A DNA stretch of 28,983 nucleotides. Origin: a virus. Under the pieces are notes generated by a model. It saw nothing but the letters and a program-made list of their open reading frames with translations. It did no database searches and had not been told where the DNA came from. Below, piece after piece: positions 8,483 to 18,601 of this stretch (the stretch's first letter is position 1; each line of letters starts with the position of its first letter). The stretch covers positions 1 through 28,983 of the IMG/VR virus record IMGVR_UViG_3300020197_000112. The stretch is one strand, 5' to 3'. The position numbers and the translations under genes are program-made.

Positions 8483-11400
8483 TATAGTCTAACACTCCTT
8501 AACTTTTGAGAGTTTACTCTCTGTATATTTGTCATAACTGCCTGAGCAATTTCATCTGGGTTTGCATCAGACTTAACATTAACACTAATACTATAATTAT
8601 ACACTGAGTCTCCAACTGACTCCCCGCCATTTATTGCCTTCATCGTATCAATGCCGTGAGTATTAACAGCATACTTGCTCATTACAAATTCTCCTGGAGT
8701 AAGCATTGCTGGAACTGTATCAGTACCTAGTGGCATTCCTCCTGCAGCAAAATATTTTGTTATTAATCCACCAGCACTCTTAAATTTAATGGATCCTGCA
8801 TGGATAGGGGTTGTAGAAACTGCTGTCTTGCTGAATTTTGCTGCATCTGCAATTTCTTTGGCTTTAAATGAAGCATAAGTTGAATAAAATTTTTGTTGTT
8901 GTTCTGCTTTTTTCAATTGTGATGCTATAGAGGCTGCTCCAATTGCCCCACTTTCTGCTGCTGCTAAAACACTAGGATTTACTTTTGCTGCAGCAAGTGC
9001 TGCTGCATTAAGATCTCCTGCTGCTTTTGCTGCTGCATATGACGCTGCTGCTTGTGCAGATGTAAAGCCAGTAGCACCTGTTGCACCAGTTGCACCCGTA
9101 GATCCTGTTGCACCATTACCGCCTGAAGATCCTCCTGTTTCATAGTTAACAGTTATAGTTACTGTTTTACTTTTAATTTCATCATACAAACTTTTAATCT
9201 TTGCCCAGGTTTGTGCAGCAGTCGAACTATCTGCATTAAATCCATCAAGAGCCTCTTTAATTTGTTTTCTTAATTTTTCATCTATTAATGTTTGTTGAGC
9301 AAGAATTTCTTCCCATTGCTCTCTTGTCTGTCCTGCAACCTCTCTGTTACGATCATTAGCAGCAATAATATTCCCAAGAACTGTGAGTTGATAATCTAAC
9401 GCAAGATTTTTTGTTGTTTCAAGATTGATAGCAGTTTGCAATGGCAAAATTTTATTTTGTTCAATCTCATATATTTTTTCTTCATGTGCTCTTATTGCAA
9501 GAAGCAAGCCTTCTCTTTTTTCTTCTATAGCATAAATAGCATCCTTGGCTTCTAGAATACTTTTTTCTAATGCCAATTTTTGAGGATCATTTTCAAGAGC
9601 ATATATCTGCTGAGATATTTGCCATCTTCTTTCTTCAATCTGATCTTTTGTTAGTCCATTTGCATTGGTCAATCCCTTAATTGCATTGTCTCTTGCTTGT
9701 GTCAACGCATCGCCTTGTCCTGTTGCAAAATCTTGAGCATTTGATGCTCTCATGGCCTGTGCAGCACGGGCAGCAGCAGAGATATCACCCTGAGTTAAAG
9801 CATCCGCTAAATCTAATTGTTGCTCTTGTTGACGAATAATAGATTCATTAACCTTTTGAACTTCTTCTAATGCTTCGGCTTGTTCATCATATCTGTCGCT
9901 AATCTTGCCTGCCTGATAATTCATTACTTCTAAGTCATGAGAAAGAACATTGGATTCCTCTTGAAGCGTTTTAATTGGACGGTCATATTTCATCTCTATT
10001 TCTCGTTCCCAATCGCTAATCTGTTCTTTGAGATCTTCGAGAACGTACTTTAATTTACCAGTTACTTTTTTACCATCTACTGTTAGATTTAACTCTTTGA
10101 CGTCCATATTTTCAACACTACGCTCAATCTTTTCAATTTCATCACTAATCATAGATATCTGATGTTCGTAAATAGCAAGTTCAGCATTCATTGCTGCAAG
10201 TGCTTCATCACTTTCAGTCTTACTTCTACTTAATTGCTTAAATGTTTTACCATTAAATTGATTAACTCCAGTGCTGTCGGCCATACCAGTAACATTAGAT
10301 TTAAGGGTGTATTCATCCATTGTCTTGTATGCATCAAAAACCTTCATTGCTGCATCATATGCTTTTTGGAATTTTTCAAGTGGGGTCAAAAGATTTTTCT
10401 CAAGATCTTTAGCAGATTCGGAAGTAGAAATAAGATTAAACAAATCTTTCATTAATTTCTGAGTATCCCCAGTACCACTCTTAATCTGATCCATTATTGC
10501 AATCATTGAAATTAAATCTTCGGGATCTTGAATTGCATCATAGATAGAAGCCATGGAAAGGCTTACTTCTTTACCCGTTGCATCTATTGTTTTAAGTCCT
10601 GATAAGAAATTTATTAAATCTGGTGTTTTCTTTAAAGCATCAATTCTTGTTTCGTTGGTTTTGGTTTTGTCAACTAGGCCTTTTATTTGCTCTCTTAAGA
10701 TACGTTGCTGAGTTAAAACATTATTAGTCTTTAATTCTTGCGCTGTTATTTTTCCTGTTGCTATGGCAGTAACATATGTCTGATTCTCCATAGCCTTTTC
10801 TATTTCAAGATTAGACAAACCAGCAGCCCTTAATGTTGCGTATGCCTTATTTTGTTGATTGATATTCTTAATAACCTTCTGTTGTTCTACTTGAAATTCT
10901 CCAACTACCGCCTTATCCATACCCTGGCGCATAGCATTACCTTTATCAGTTAATACGAAATCTCCCTTCTTGTATTTCTGAGTTCTTGTGACCATCTTAC
11001 CTTTTTCATAGTCAAACTCTTTATACTTCTTCTTACCCTTTTTAGTTGCAGTAAATCCAAATTCTTTCTGTGCTTCTGGATCTAGATTAGTAATGTAATT
11101 AATGAAATCATCACTATATCCCTTCTTCATTAGTTGTTGTTCTATTCCAACAAATTTATTTGCTACTGATTTACTTCCTGCAGCAGCGATTGCTTTTTGT
11201 AATTCTTTAAAACCACCCGCAGCATTAATTGCAGCATTTCTAACATTCTTGAGACGTTTCATAATATCTTCAAATGGATCTGCTTTTTTGCCACCCTTAT
11301 CTTGTCCTTCATATTTGTTTGCGTTATTACTAGCAATATCTTGTTTGACCTTTTGCATAGTATCTTCGCCAGCCATGTCCCTTCTAACTGATTCTCGACC

Positions 11401-14400
11401 AGCCTCAGTTGCGTAATAATCTGCTACTGTTTTCGCTCCGCCTGCTGCCTTAACTCTTCTTGCAATTTCAGCATCTACACTCTTATCATCAATTTGCTTA
11501 ACAAGAGTTATATATTCTTGAACAACTGTTTTCCTTACCTCTTCTGGTAAATTTTCAAACTCTGCCCAACGAGATAGAATTCCATCTAAGTTTACTCCAC
11601 CTAACTCTTTAACCTCAGTTAAGGCCTTAAGTGTAAACGGCCCCTTATGGTCTTCTACTTCTTGTAAAGAGTCTGCCAGGTCTGTTAATCTTTGTTGTGC
11701 GTCATCTCCTTCAAAAAATGCCTCTATATCAATTTCTTTATTGTCCATTTTCTGCATAAGCATTAATGTTGCCATTATTTTTTCTGCTTGTTCTGGATCC
11801 TTTTGGGCCATCCTTGTAAGTATTTTAACATTTTTCTTACCAATGTCTTTATTTTTAAATCCTCCGAAGAAGTTAATAACTTCCATAAACTTTCCTGGAT
11901 CACTAAACTTAGTTGATACAGTAAGAACCTTGTCTAAGCCTTTTTCATCATCTCCAAACATTTGCATTAGTGAAACTGCTGCCATTGGACTCATTTGACC
12001 AGAGGCAACTATTGTGTCTATCTTTACTTCTAACTCTTTACTATCTAAGTCTGCTGAAGACTTTAAGAATGCATCTGCCATCGGATCATTAGCCCATTTT
12101 GTTTTAACTTGAGACTTTAATGAATCAAAGAATGCATCCTCTACGGCCCCTCTCTTGGAAGCAACCTTAAATGCTTCTACCTGATCCTTTAAAATATCGC
12201 CATTTACTTTTCTTAAGTCAGCAGTTTGTGTTACTTGATCATCTTTCATTGTTCGAATTTGGGCTTCTAGTTTTAATTGTTTTTCTTTATTTGTAGTAGA
12301 TGCTTTTTCTTTTTCTAACTTAGCAATTTCTTTTTCATATTGAATAGTTAAAGAGTCAATTTGTGATTGATTTAATTCAAGATTTTGCGTACCAATCGCT
12401 GCTGAGCCAGAAGCCATTGATTCTCCTGATGTTTGCTTAAACATTTCTCCAAAAGAGTAGTTTAAAAATCCTGGAGCCTTCTGGAAAGCACCCATAACCG
12501 CAGTGGGAATTCCTATTCCTGGTATAACGACTTTTGAAAGTTGTGAAGCAACATTGTCAAAAGAATTGTTGTAACCAGCAAGATTTGTGGCTAAGTTTTT
12601 AGATACCTGCTTTCCAGTGTCTCTTTGCTGGTTTACTAAATTAACTCTAGTATTAAGTGGGTCTTTTAATAAATCTTGTCCTTCTGGTCCAATTAACTCT
12701 AACAATTGTCCACTTATTTGTGCACCTAGTGTTGTATTCTTAAGATTTAATCCTATAGCCTCTGCAACGCTATGAGCCTGTTCTGCAGAAAGAATTCCGT
12801 CAGAAACATATGCTCCAAGTTGAGTAGCCATTTGACTTGCAGATATTTCAGTTCCGAACCTAACCAGACTTTCTTTAAATCCTCCAAGAACGTCTTTGCC
12901 TACTTCACTTTCTAAGAATGTAGTTCCAAATCTTTGTTTTCCTCTTTCAAAACCAGTTGTAAATCTGTCAGAGGCTTGCTGATTTCTTCTTCTAGACATT
13001 ATCTCAGAAGCACCAACCTTGTCTGTTAGTTCTCCAATCTTTTTCATCTTTTCTGTAGTTGCTGATGTAGCATCTACTAACTTAGACATTGCTTCAGCAT
13101 GCTTCTTGCCAGCCTTATCCGCTAAATAGAACGATCCTGCTAATGCAGTTGCAGCAACACCTGCTGCTATATATGGATTTGCAAGCATAGGAGCCATACC
13201 AGCAACTGCTGAAGCACCCATAAGCGCCATACCAGCCCCAGTGTTTCCAGTCATCATCATACCCATACCAGCAGTACCCAAGGCCATTGACATACCACCA
13301 GAGTATCTGCCAACTTTTTCTTGACGCATTTGTATTTTTTCTCGTCTTGCATCTTTTCTAGCCTGCTTTGCGGCTGCTTCTTTTTCTGCTTTGTTCCTTG
13401 CTTCATTAATTTTTAATGCTTCGTCATGAGCAGCAGCGATTCTGAGTGATTGTTTAGCACGATATGCTTCATCTTTTGCTCTTCTTTCTGCTCTTTGTGT
13501 TTCATTATCGGCCATTCTTGCTTGTTTTAGTTTATTGGCTGCAATTTTTTCATCATTCTTTTTTTGTCTTTTTAATGCATCTTTAATTTGCTCTTCAGTA
13601 AGATTGCGTCCACTTTGTCGTAATCTTTTGGCTCTTTGTTCGTTTAAACGTTGACCTGCTTCTGGTGCAGATTCATGACCAGGAATTAAAACACCTCTTG
13701 AAGTGCGTAGTGGTGCAATCTTAGACAATGCAGTAATCTGATTTGGTTTTGCAACAATCTCAGGCTTTTTTACTTTTACAGATCTGGTATCTTTAGTTGG
13801 TTTTCTTTTTTTATCAATAGGAATAACATTCGCAGGCAAAGGCTGTGTATTTTGTTTTGTTAGTTTTTTATATGTTTGATCTAAAACATTATAAAGTACT
13901 TCACCAGGTTTAACTCCAACTAGTGACGCTCTTGCATTACGTGAAATTTTTACGTTTTCAGATTGTGTTGAATCAGAACTTAAATCAAATATGGGCCTTG
14001 CTGCTCGCTGTTGCTTTTTATATAAACCAGCCTTAAATTGTTGATCAATTAAATAATCGACAGCCTTTGCCTGTGAAACTGACCCTAGATTTGGAAAACC
14101 TTTTGGCCGTCCGCCCTGTTGCTCTAAAAATGCTTCTGCCCTTATTCTAGCCTGTGCTGCCAACTGAACCATCTTGGCCTGATCTGCCGATATCGGATGT
14201 TGACCAGACTTTAAGAAAGCACTTGCCTGTTGCAATACTTTTGCTGTCTCACGATCATATAACCTATACTGATTATTTGCATTCCACGACAACAATTGTC
14301 CTAGCGTTGTGTTTTTTGGATTTGCAACGGCGCCTGGATTAACAAAACTGTTAATTAAATTTCTATCAAATGTAGCAAAACCACTTAACCATTTTTCCTT

Positions 14401-17400
14401 ACCTATGCCAGGCGCTCCAGCAGTTTTAGCAATATGAGATAGTTCGGTTCTTAAAAATTTGTTAATTGCCGTTTCAGTGTAACCTAACTCTTTCAATTTT
14501 GTTCTAAGGTTTGCTGTAATTTCAGAGGCTTTGTTTGCATTTGTAAATTTTGCTTCTTCGGCCAACAATGCCTTTTTCAATGGCCCATCCTTTATATATT
14601 GTTTCCAATTTCCACTTTGAGATTTAACCGAAAAGTCTTCACGAAGTTTTGAAATACCCTTAGACTGAGAAGTATAGTTACCGTGAATTGGACTTGGCAT
14701 TAAGCCCAGCCTATATAGTGTTTGTGACCTTAAGTAATCGAGCGACTTTCCTGTTTTACCTTTTTCAAAAGCGTCTTTAAGAAAAGCACCTTTGTCTGGA
14801 TCAATTAATAATTTTTCTTTAAATAATTTTCTTAAAGTTTCACTTTGAGAAATATCAATTTTGCCATCTTGTAAAATTCCACTTCTTTGCAATTTCTCGA
14901 TTGCTTTTTGATATTGACTTGGATTTACTGTTTTTAAAGTAGTAAGTGCAGCGCCTGCATCATTGTTTATTTGTTTTATTAATGAAGAAATTTGAGTTTG
15001 GTTTTCTCGTTTTGCTACTGCTATTTCCCATGGACTTAGGTTTCCCTTACTATATTGAGGAACTTGTTGACCTGCCCTTATATGTGCAGCATGAACTTTT
15101 GTCCAGTCTGTTTTCAAGCCATTTTCTAATCTTGTAATTACATTTGCATATGCTTGCTTTTCTAATGCATCAAGATTTTGAAAATTTTTACCACTAGATA
15201 TTTCTTTTTTATACAAAGGAAGTACTCTTCTAATTTCATCTTTTATTGCTTGATCATATTGTTGTGGAGACATTTTGGATGCAAGCGCTGATGTTTGTTG
15301 TGCAAAAAACTTTTTAGATCCGCCCTTAAACGCTAAGGTATTGGCAAGAGCAGTTTGTTCCATTGATGGCATAGTTAGTGAGATTTCTCTAAAGCCAGAA
15401 CCTTTAGGAAATACATATGCATTGCTTGGGTCTGGAGCACTCCTTCCAGAAACATTGCTCATTTGTAAATCTCTGTCAGCACGAATTGAAGAAGCAACTA
15501 ATTGCTTAACCATATCTTTTTGAGTAAATTTACCAGTCATACCTTCTGGACCAAACTTTTTATCATATTTTGAAACAAGTGCTAAATACGATCTTTTACC
15601 TTCTGGATCAGTAGGATCTAAAATTTTTACAAGTTTAGGCTTTGGTGCACTAATTCCATGAAGTCTAGTTAAGTCATTTGACCTAATGTCTCCCATAGCG
15701 GTTGACGGACTCATGGTTGGTTTTACAACTACTAATTTTCCATCTTTTTGTTTATATACCCCGCCTACGCCCTTTACTGGGAAACTATAGCCAGTAAATG
15801 GTTTGACTAATTCTCCCATGTCTTGTACTTTCATCTTAGCATATTGACCAACGTTTGCATCTCTAGATATCTTTTCTGCTACCTGTCTTGCTTGAGTTGT
15901 CTCACTAAATTTTTTAGGCATTCCGATATCTACTGCGCCTGACTGTTTTACTGGGTGCGAACTACCCCAAGGCAGCAATCCTTTACTATATCCAGGAACT
16001 TTATCTGCAAACATTGCATGTATGAGTCCACGATACTTTTCAGAAGTCTCTGCAGGTATAATTGCTTCGCCTGGAGAAACCATTGCTGGTACAACATCTC
16101 CAGCACCCTTTGGACCTGGAACGCTAACAACTCCCTCTTCATATTTTTTAACTGGTGGAACTTGAGGAAGTTTGGATACAGCACCTCTTGCTCCACTTAA
16201 TCCTCCAGTAAACAATGTTGGATTTTGTAAAGCCATAGCCCTCATCTGAGTAGCCATTTGTTGATATGCTGATGCTAATTGTAAAGCAGCAACTTTTTCA
16301 ATATTAAAAACTTCTGTCAATCTTGTATGTGTATTATGAAGTGCTTGTCCTGCTGCTTGTTGTTCTATTTGTTCTTGAGTCACGTAATTAAAACCAGCAC
16401 CCAGAATTGTTGTTTGTCCATTAAGTTTAGCAATTCCGCCACGTATTACTGAAAATAATTTAATTAAATTGGCCAAACCATTCATTAATAAACCAAATGT
16501 CATCAGAACAATTGGTCCCAAACCTGCAACAATACCAATAATTATGGCTATAACTTTTTTTGTATGATCTCCAAGTGAATTAAATTTTTCAAATAGTCCA
16601 CCAAAAAACTTTACAATAGGAGTGATTGCTTCAAGAAATGCTTTTCCTAATGGCATAATATCTTGCTTAAAGTTTTCTACAGCAGCCTGGAATTTAACAC
16701 CGACAGACTCTTCTATCTTCTTCATTTCTCGCTCAGACAGAACTGCTAATTCTTCTACAGATGCGCCAGCAAGATCAAATGCCCTGGCAGCCTGCGTTCC
16801 ATCTTTTGAAACATTTTGAAATAATGTTGATAAACGAGCAAACTGGAACTTACCAAATAGTTGCTCAATTGCCCTTGCACGATTTAAAGGATCTAATGTG
16901 TCTAGCGCTCTAGAAAATCCTACAACAGTTCCTTTAAGATCTCCTTGATTTGCCTCAACAATTCCTTTAATGTTAATGCCCATTTTACCAAGCATCTCGC
17001 TTGCTTTTTCTGTTGGGTTAATAAGAGATGCAAGACCAGACTTTAATGCGTTAGCGCCCTCTGATGCATTAATGCCACCTTCTTTCATGGCAGTAAGGAA
17101 GAATGCTAAATCTTCTACACTACCTCCAAGTTGTTTAACGATTGGTGCTGCTTTAGGAATAGCAATTGTTAAATCTTCAATGGATAAAACAGTTTGGTTT
17201 TCTACTGCGTTTAAAAAATTAATCTTTTCTGCTAACTGTTCACTAGACAAGCCAAATGCATTTTGTAAAGAAATAGTTGTTTCAAGTGCTTGTTGTTGTT
17301 CTACTTGACCAAGAACTGCAAGTTTTGTTGCTGTTTCTACTTGTCTTGTTAGATCTTCCCCTTGGAAACCTGCTGCTGCTGCAGTTGCAGCCATGTCCAT

Positions 17401-18207
17401 TGTATCTACTACGGCTACACCAAATTTTGTATATTCTTCTGCAAGTTTTCTAACATTTTGCACTGCCTCGTCTATTTGTGCATCATTAGTAAAAGCATCT
17501 CCATAAACACGTCTAAATTTAACTGTAGCCTTTTCTAAATCTCTAAAGGCTTTAGCAGCATATCCCCCAAGCAATGCCAAAGGCATAGTTAAACCAACCA
17601 TCAACTGACGACCAGCCCATTGAGTGTTTTTACCAAAATTTAATAATTGTGTAGATCCTTGCCTTAGTAATTGATTTAAAAATTGTTGTCTTTGTGCTGC
17701 ATATTGTATTCTAGTACCAAGTTCTGTAAATCTGCCATTAGCCATCATCAATGTTCTTGGCATAATACGCATTGCTTCCATAAATCCGCCCTGCGCTTTA
17801 GCCATTTGGATATACTGTGCTTGTAATGCCTTTACTCTATCTCTACGAGCACGATTAATAATTTCTCGTTCTCGTGCAAATGCTCTACCTAAAACCTTTG
17901 TGTTGGCTGTAGCAGCAGCCATACTGTATCTGTAGTATTCTCTAAGTGATAATTTATTTTTTTCTAGTGCGCTTGTAAACGCCATAGTGCTTGATGCAAC
18001 TTTTGCTTGGCTTACAGCAAATTTTCCTGTTGCACCTATAGACTGGAATAATTGAGCATTTAAACCTTTTTGTGCATTTGCAGCAGCCAGGTTGCCCTCA
18101 GCAAGAGTCTGATGAAATTTACTGAGGCCCGCCTGTAATCTGCGTAATTGTGCTAAAGCGTCGGCAGTATTAAAGTTGACATTAATATTAGAATTTACAT
18201 CTGCCAA
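8482..18207 (-). CDS. tail tape measure protein, very long (3241 residues)
   Basis: It sets tail length and is usually ejected with the DNA. At the usual 0.15 nm per residue, the tail would be near 490 nm if the whole chain counts. The N-terminus is helical; residues about 160-580 hold the tape-measure core and a hydrophobic segment (KKVIAIIIGIVAGLGPIVLM). Other parts in order: a VPAMVSPGEAII motif (about 700), a kinase-like region (810-920), an all-helical region, a charged coil (about 1540-1640), a Gly/Met/Ala-rich hydrophobic stretch (1635-1700), long coiled coils (2660-3020), six Gly-X-Thr triplets (about 3030-3050) and a second VPAMLTPGEFVM near the C-terminus. The start is a TTG preceded by GAGGTG; no in-frame ATG occurs in the first 70 codons. 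I see no lytic or peptidase motif. Confidence 0.95.
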   Translation of the reverse strand: MADVNSNINVNFNTADALAQLRRLQAGLSKFHQTLAEGNLAAANAQKGLNAQLFQSIGATGKFAVSQAKVASSTMAFTSALEKNKLSLREYYRYSMAAATANTKVLGRAFAREREIINRARRDRVKALQAQYIQMAKAQGGFMEAMRIMPRTLMMANGRFTELGTRIQYAAQRQQFLNQLLRQGSTQLLNFGKNTQWAGRQLMVGLTMPLALLGGYAAKAFRDLEKATVKFRRVYGDAFTNDAQIDEAVQNVRKLAEEYTKFGVAVVDTMDMAATAAAAGFQGEDLTRQVETATKLAVLGQVEQQQALETTISLQNAFGLSSEQLAEKINFLNAVENQTVLSIEDLTIAIPKAAPIVKQLGGSVEDLAFFLTAMKEGGINASEGANALKSGLASLINPTEKASEMLGKMGINIKGIVEANQGDLKGTVVGFSRALDTLDPLNRARAIEQLFGKFQFARLSTLFQNVSKDGTQAARAFDLAGASVEELAVLSEREMKKIEESVGVKFQAAVENFKQDIMPLGKAFLEAITPIVKFFGGLFEKFNSLGDHTKKVIAIIIGIVAGLGPIVLMTFGLLMNGLANLIKLFSVIRGGIAKLNGQTTILGAGFNYVTQEQIEQQAAGQALHNTHTRLTEVFNIEKVAALQLASAYQQMATQMRAMALQNPTLFTGGLSGARGAVSKLPQVPPVKKYEEGVVSVPGPKGAGDVVPAMVSPGEAIIPAETSEKYRGLIHAMFADKVPGYSKGLLPWGSSHPVKQSGAVDIGMPKKFSETTQARQVAEKISRDANVGQYAKMKVQDMGELVKPFTGYSFPVKGVGGVYKQKDGKLVVVKPTMSPSTAMGDIRSNDLTRLHGISAPKPKLVKILDPTDPEGKRSYLALVSKYDKKFGPEGMTGKFTQKDMVKQLVASSIRADRDLQMSNVSGRSAPDPSNAYVFPKGSGFREISLTMPSMEQTALANTLAFKGGSKKFFAQQTSALASKMSPQQYDQAIKDEIRRVLPLYKKEISSGKNFQNLDALEKQAYANVITRLENGLKTDWTKVHAAHIRAGQQVPQYSKGNLSPWEIAVAKRENQTQISSLIKQINNDAGAALTTLKTVNPSQYQKAIEKLQRSGILQDGKIDISQSETLRKLFKEKLLIDPDKGAFLKDAFEKGKTGKSLDYLRSQTLYRLGLMPSPIHGNYTSQSKGISKLREDFSVKSQSGNWKQYIKDGPLKKALLAEEAKFTNANKASEITANLRTKLKELGYTETAINKFLRTELSHIAKTAGAPGIGKEKWLSGFATFDRNLINSFVNPGAVANPKNTTLGQLLSWNANNQYRLYDRETAKVLQQASAFLKSGQHPISADQAKMVQLAAQARIRAEAFLEQQGGRPKGFPNLGSVSQAKAVDYLIDQQFKAGLYKKQQRAARPIFDLSSDSTQSENVKISRNARASLVGVKPGEVLYNVLDQTYKKLTKQNTQPLPANVIPIDKKRKPTKDTRSVKVKKPEIVAKPNQITALSKIAPLRTSRGVLIPGHESAPEAGQRLNEQRAKRLRQSGRNLTEEQIKDALKRQKKNDEKIAANKLKQARMADNETQRAERRAKDEAYRAKQSLRIAAAHDEALKINEARNKAEKEAAAKQARKDARREKIQMRQEKVGRYSGGMSMALGTAGMGMMMTGNTGAGMALMGASAVAGMAPMLANPYIAAGVAATALAGSFYLADKAGKKHAEAMSKLVDATSATTEKMKKIGELTDKVGASEIMSRRRNQQASDRFTTGFERGKQRFGTTFLESEVGKDVLGGFKESLVRFGTEISASQMATQLGAYVSDGILSAEQAHSVAEAIGLNLKNTTLGAQISGQLLELIGPEGQDLLKDPLNTRVNLVNQQRDTGKQVSKNLATNLAGYNNSFDNVASQLSKVVIPGIGIPTAVMGAFQKAPGFLNYSFGEMFKQTSGESMASGSAAIGTQNLELNQSQIDSLTIQYEKEIAKLEKEKASTTNKEKQLKLEAQIRTMKDDQVTQTADLRKVNGDILKDQVEAFKVASKRGAVEDAFFDSLKSQVKTKWANDPMADAFLKSSADLDSKELEVKIDTIVASGQMSPMAAVSLMQMFGDDEKGLDKVLTVSTKFSDPGKFMEVINFFGGFKNKDIGKKNVKILTRMAQKDPEQAEKIMATLMLMQKMDNKEIDIEAFFEGDDAQQRLTDLADSLQEVEDHKGPFTLKALTEVKELGGVNLDGILSRWAEFENLPEEVRKTVVQEYITLVKQIDDKSVDAEIARRVKAAGGAKTVADYYATEAGRESVRRDMAGEDTMQKVKQDIASNNANKYEGQDKGGKKADPFEDIMKRLKNVRNAAINAAGGFKELQKAIAAAGSKSVANKFVGIEQQLMKKGYSDDFINYITNLDPEAQKEFGFTATKKGKKKYKEFDYEKGKMVTRTQKYKKGDFVLTDKGNAMRQGMDKAVVGEFQVEQQKVIKNINQQNKAYATLRAAGLSNLEIEKAMENQTYVTAIATGKITAQELKTNNVLTQQRILREQIKGLVDKTKTNETRIDALKKTPDLINFLSGLKTIDATGKEVSLSMASIYDAIQDPEDLISMIAIMDQIKSGTGDTQKLMKDLFNLISTSESAKDLEKNLLTPLEKFQKAYDAAMKVFDAYKTMDEYTLKSNVTGMADSTGVNQFNGKTFKQLSRSKTESDEALAAMNAELAIYEHQISMISDEIEKIERSVENMDVKELNLTVDGKKVTGKLKYVLEDLKEQISDWEREIEMKYDRPIKTLQEESNVLSHDLEVMNYQAGKISDRYDEQAEALEEVQKVNESIIRQQEQQLDLADALTQGDISAAARAAQAMRASNAQDFATGQGDALTQARDNAIKGLTNANGLTKDQIEERRWQISQQIYALENDPQKLALEKSILEAKDAIYAIEEKREGLLLAIRAHEEKIYEIEQNKILPLQTAINLETTKNLALDYQLTVLGNIIAANDRNREVAGQTREQWEEILAQQTLIDEKLRKQIKEALDGFNADSSTAAQTWAKIKSLYDEIKSKTVTITVNYETGGSSGGNGATGSTGATGATGATGFTSAQAAASYAAAKAAGDLNAAALAAAKVNPSVLAAAESGAIGAASIASQLKKAEQQQKFYSTYASFKAKEIADAAKFSKTAVSTTPIHAGSIKFKSAGGLITKYFAAGGMPLGTDTVPAMLTPGEFVMSKYAVNTHGIDTMKAINGGESVGDSVYNYSISVNVKSDANPDEIAQAVMTNIQRVNSQKLRSVRL

Positions 18208-18231
18208 TTCCTTTGCACCTCTTTATTTAAT

Positions 18232-18558
18232 TTATTTTGTCAAACCAGCAACAACTGATGCTTCGGCATTCTGGAATCCAGATGCTGCATCAATTATTTG
18301 ATAAACTGTAGGAAGATCTAATAGTTCTTCCAGTTGATCTCTTTCGTCTGCCAATTCTGGCTTATATTGTTTCATTGCAATCTGGACACAATCCATCAAA
18401 ATATCCATGGACTTATCGTTGTCGTCTGAAACCGCAGCCAATTCTGCGAACTTTACCATAAAAGGTCTTAGAAGAGACAACTTAAGCGCTCTAACTGGGA
18501 CCTCTGTGTTGTCGACTAACGTAATTGTTTTCTTATTATCTTTAGGCTTTTCGGCCAT
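18232..18558 (-). CDS. tail assembly chaperone, short paralogue (G-like)
   Basis: This 108-residue protein aligns along its whole length with the first 95 residues of the upstream 228-residue gene. Shared landmarks are the motif QIAMKQY (upstream VIAMRQY) and LPTVYQIIDAASG (upstream MPTVYQILDYAAG). Being directly before the tape measure and lacking the second domain, it corresponds to the short chaperone that other phages make by normal termination. It has AAGGAGGAA before its ATG and its own extended -10 promoter. The two chaperones therefore appear to be made from separate genes. Its function is to bind the tape measure and recruit major tail protein during assembly. Confidence 0.85.
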   Translation of the reverse strand: MAEKPKDNKKTITLVDNTEVPVRALKLSLLRPFMVKFAELAAVSDDNDKSMDILMDCVQIAMKQYKPELADERDQLEELLDLPTVYQIIDAASGFQNAEASVVAGLTK

Positions 18559-18582
18559 TGTTCCTCCTTAAGGTATGAATAA

Positions 18583-18591
18583 ATTATACCA
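18583..18591 (-). promoter_or_regulatory. extended -10 promoter of the short chaperone
   Basis: The minus strand reads TGGTATAAT. The expected start near 18576 gives an 18-base leader that carries AAGGAGGAA. It lies in the 43-base gap after the long chaperone and would allow the short chaperone and tape measure to be transcribed separately. Confidence 0.62.
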
Positions 18592-18601
18592 TAGAGGCAT
18601 T

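Noticed and set aside
8478-8486. TATAAT at the tape measure/distal tail boundary
   Set aside because: It arises from a CTA TAA TGG stop-start overlap, has no TGN extension and no -35.
11102-17308. Several plus-strand open frames of 60-112 residues within the tape measure gene
   Set aside because: All mirror the tape measure frame, lack ribosome binding sites and show Ser/Leu/Phe-rich shadow composition.
8482-18207. A peptidoglycan hydrolase or peptidase domain in the tape measure
   Set aside because: I looked for zinc-peptidase and lysozyme-type motifs by eye and saw none that held up.
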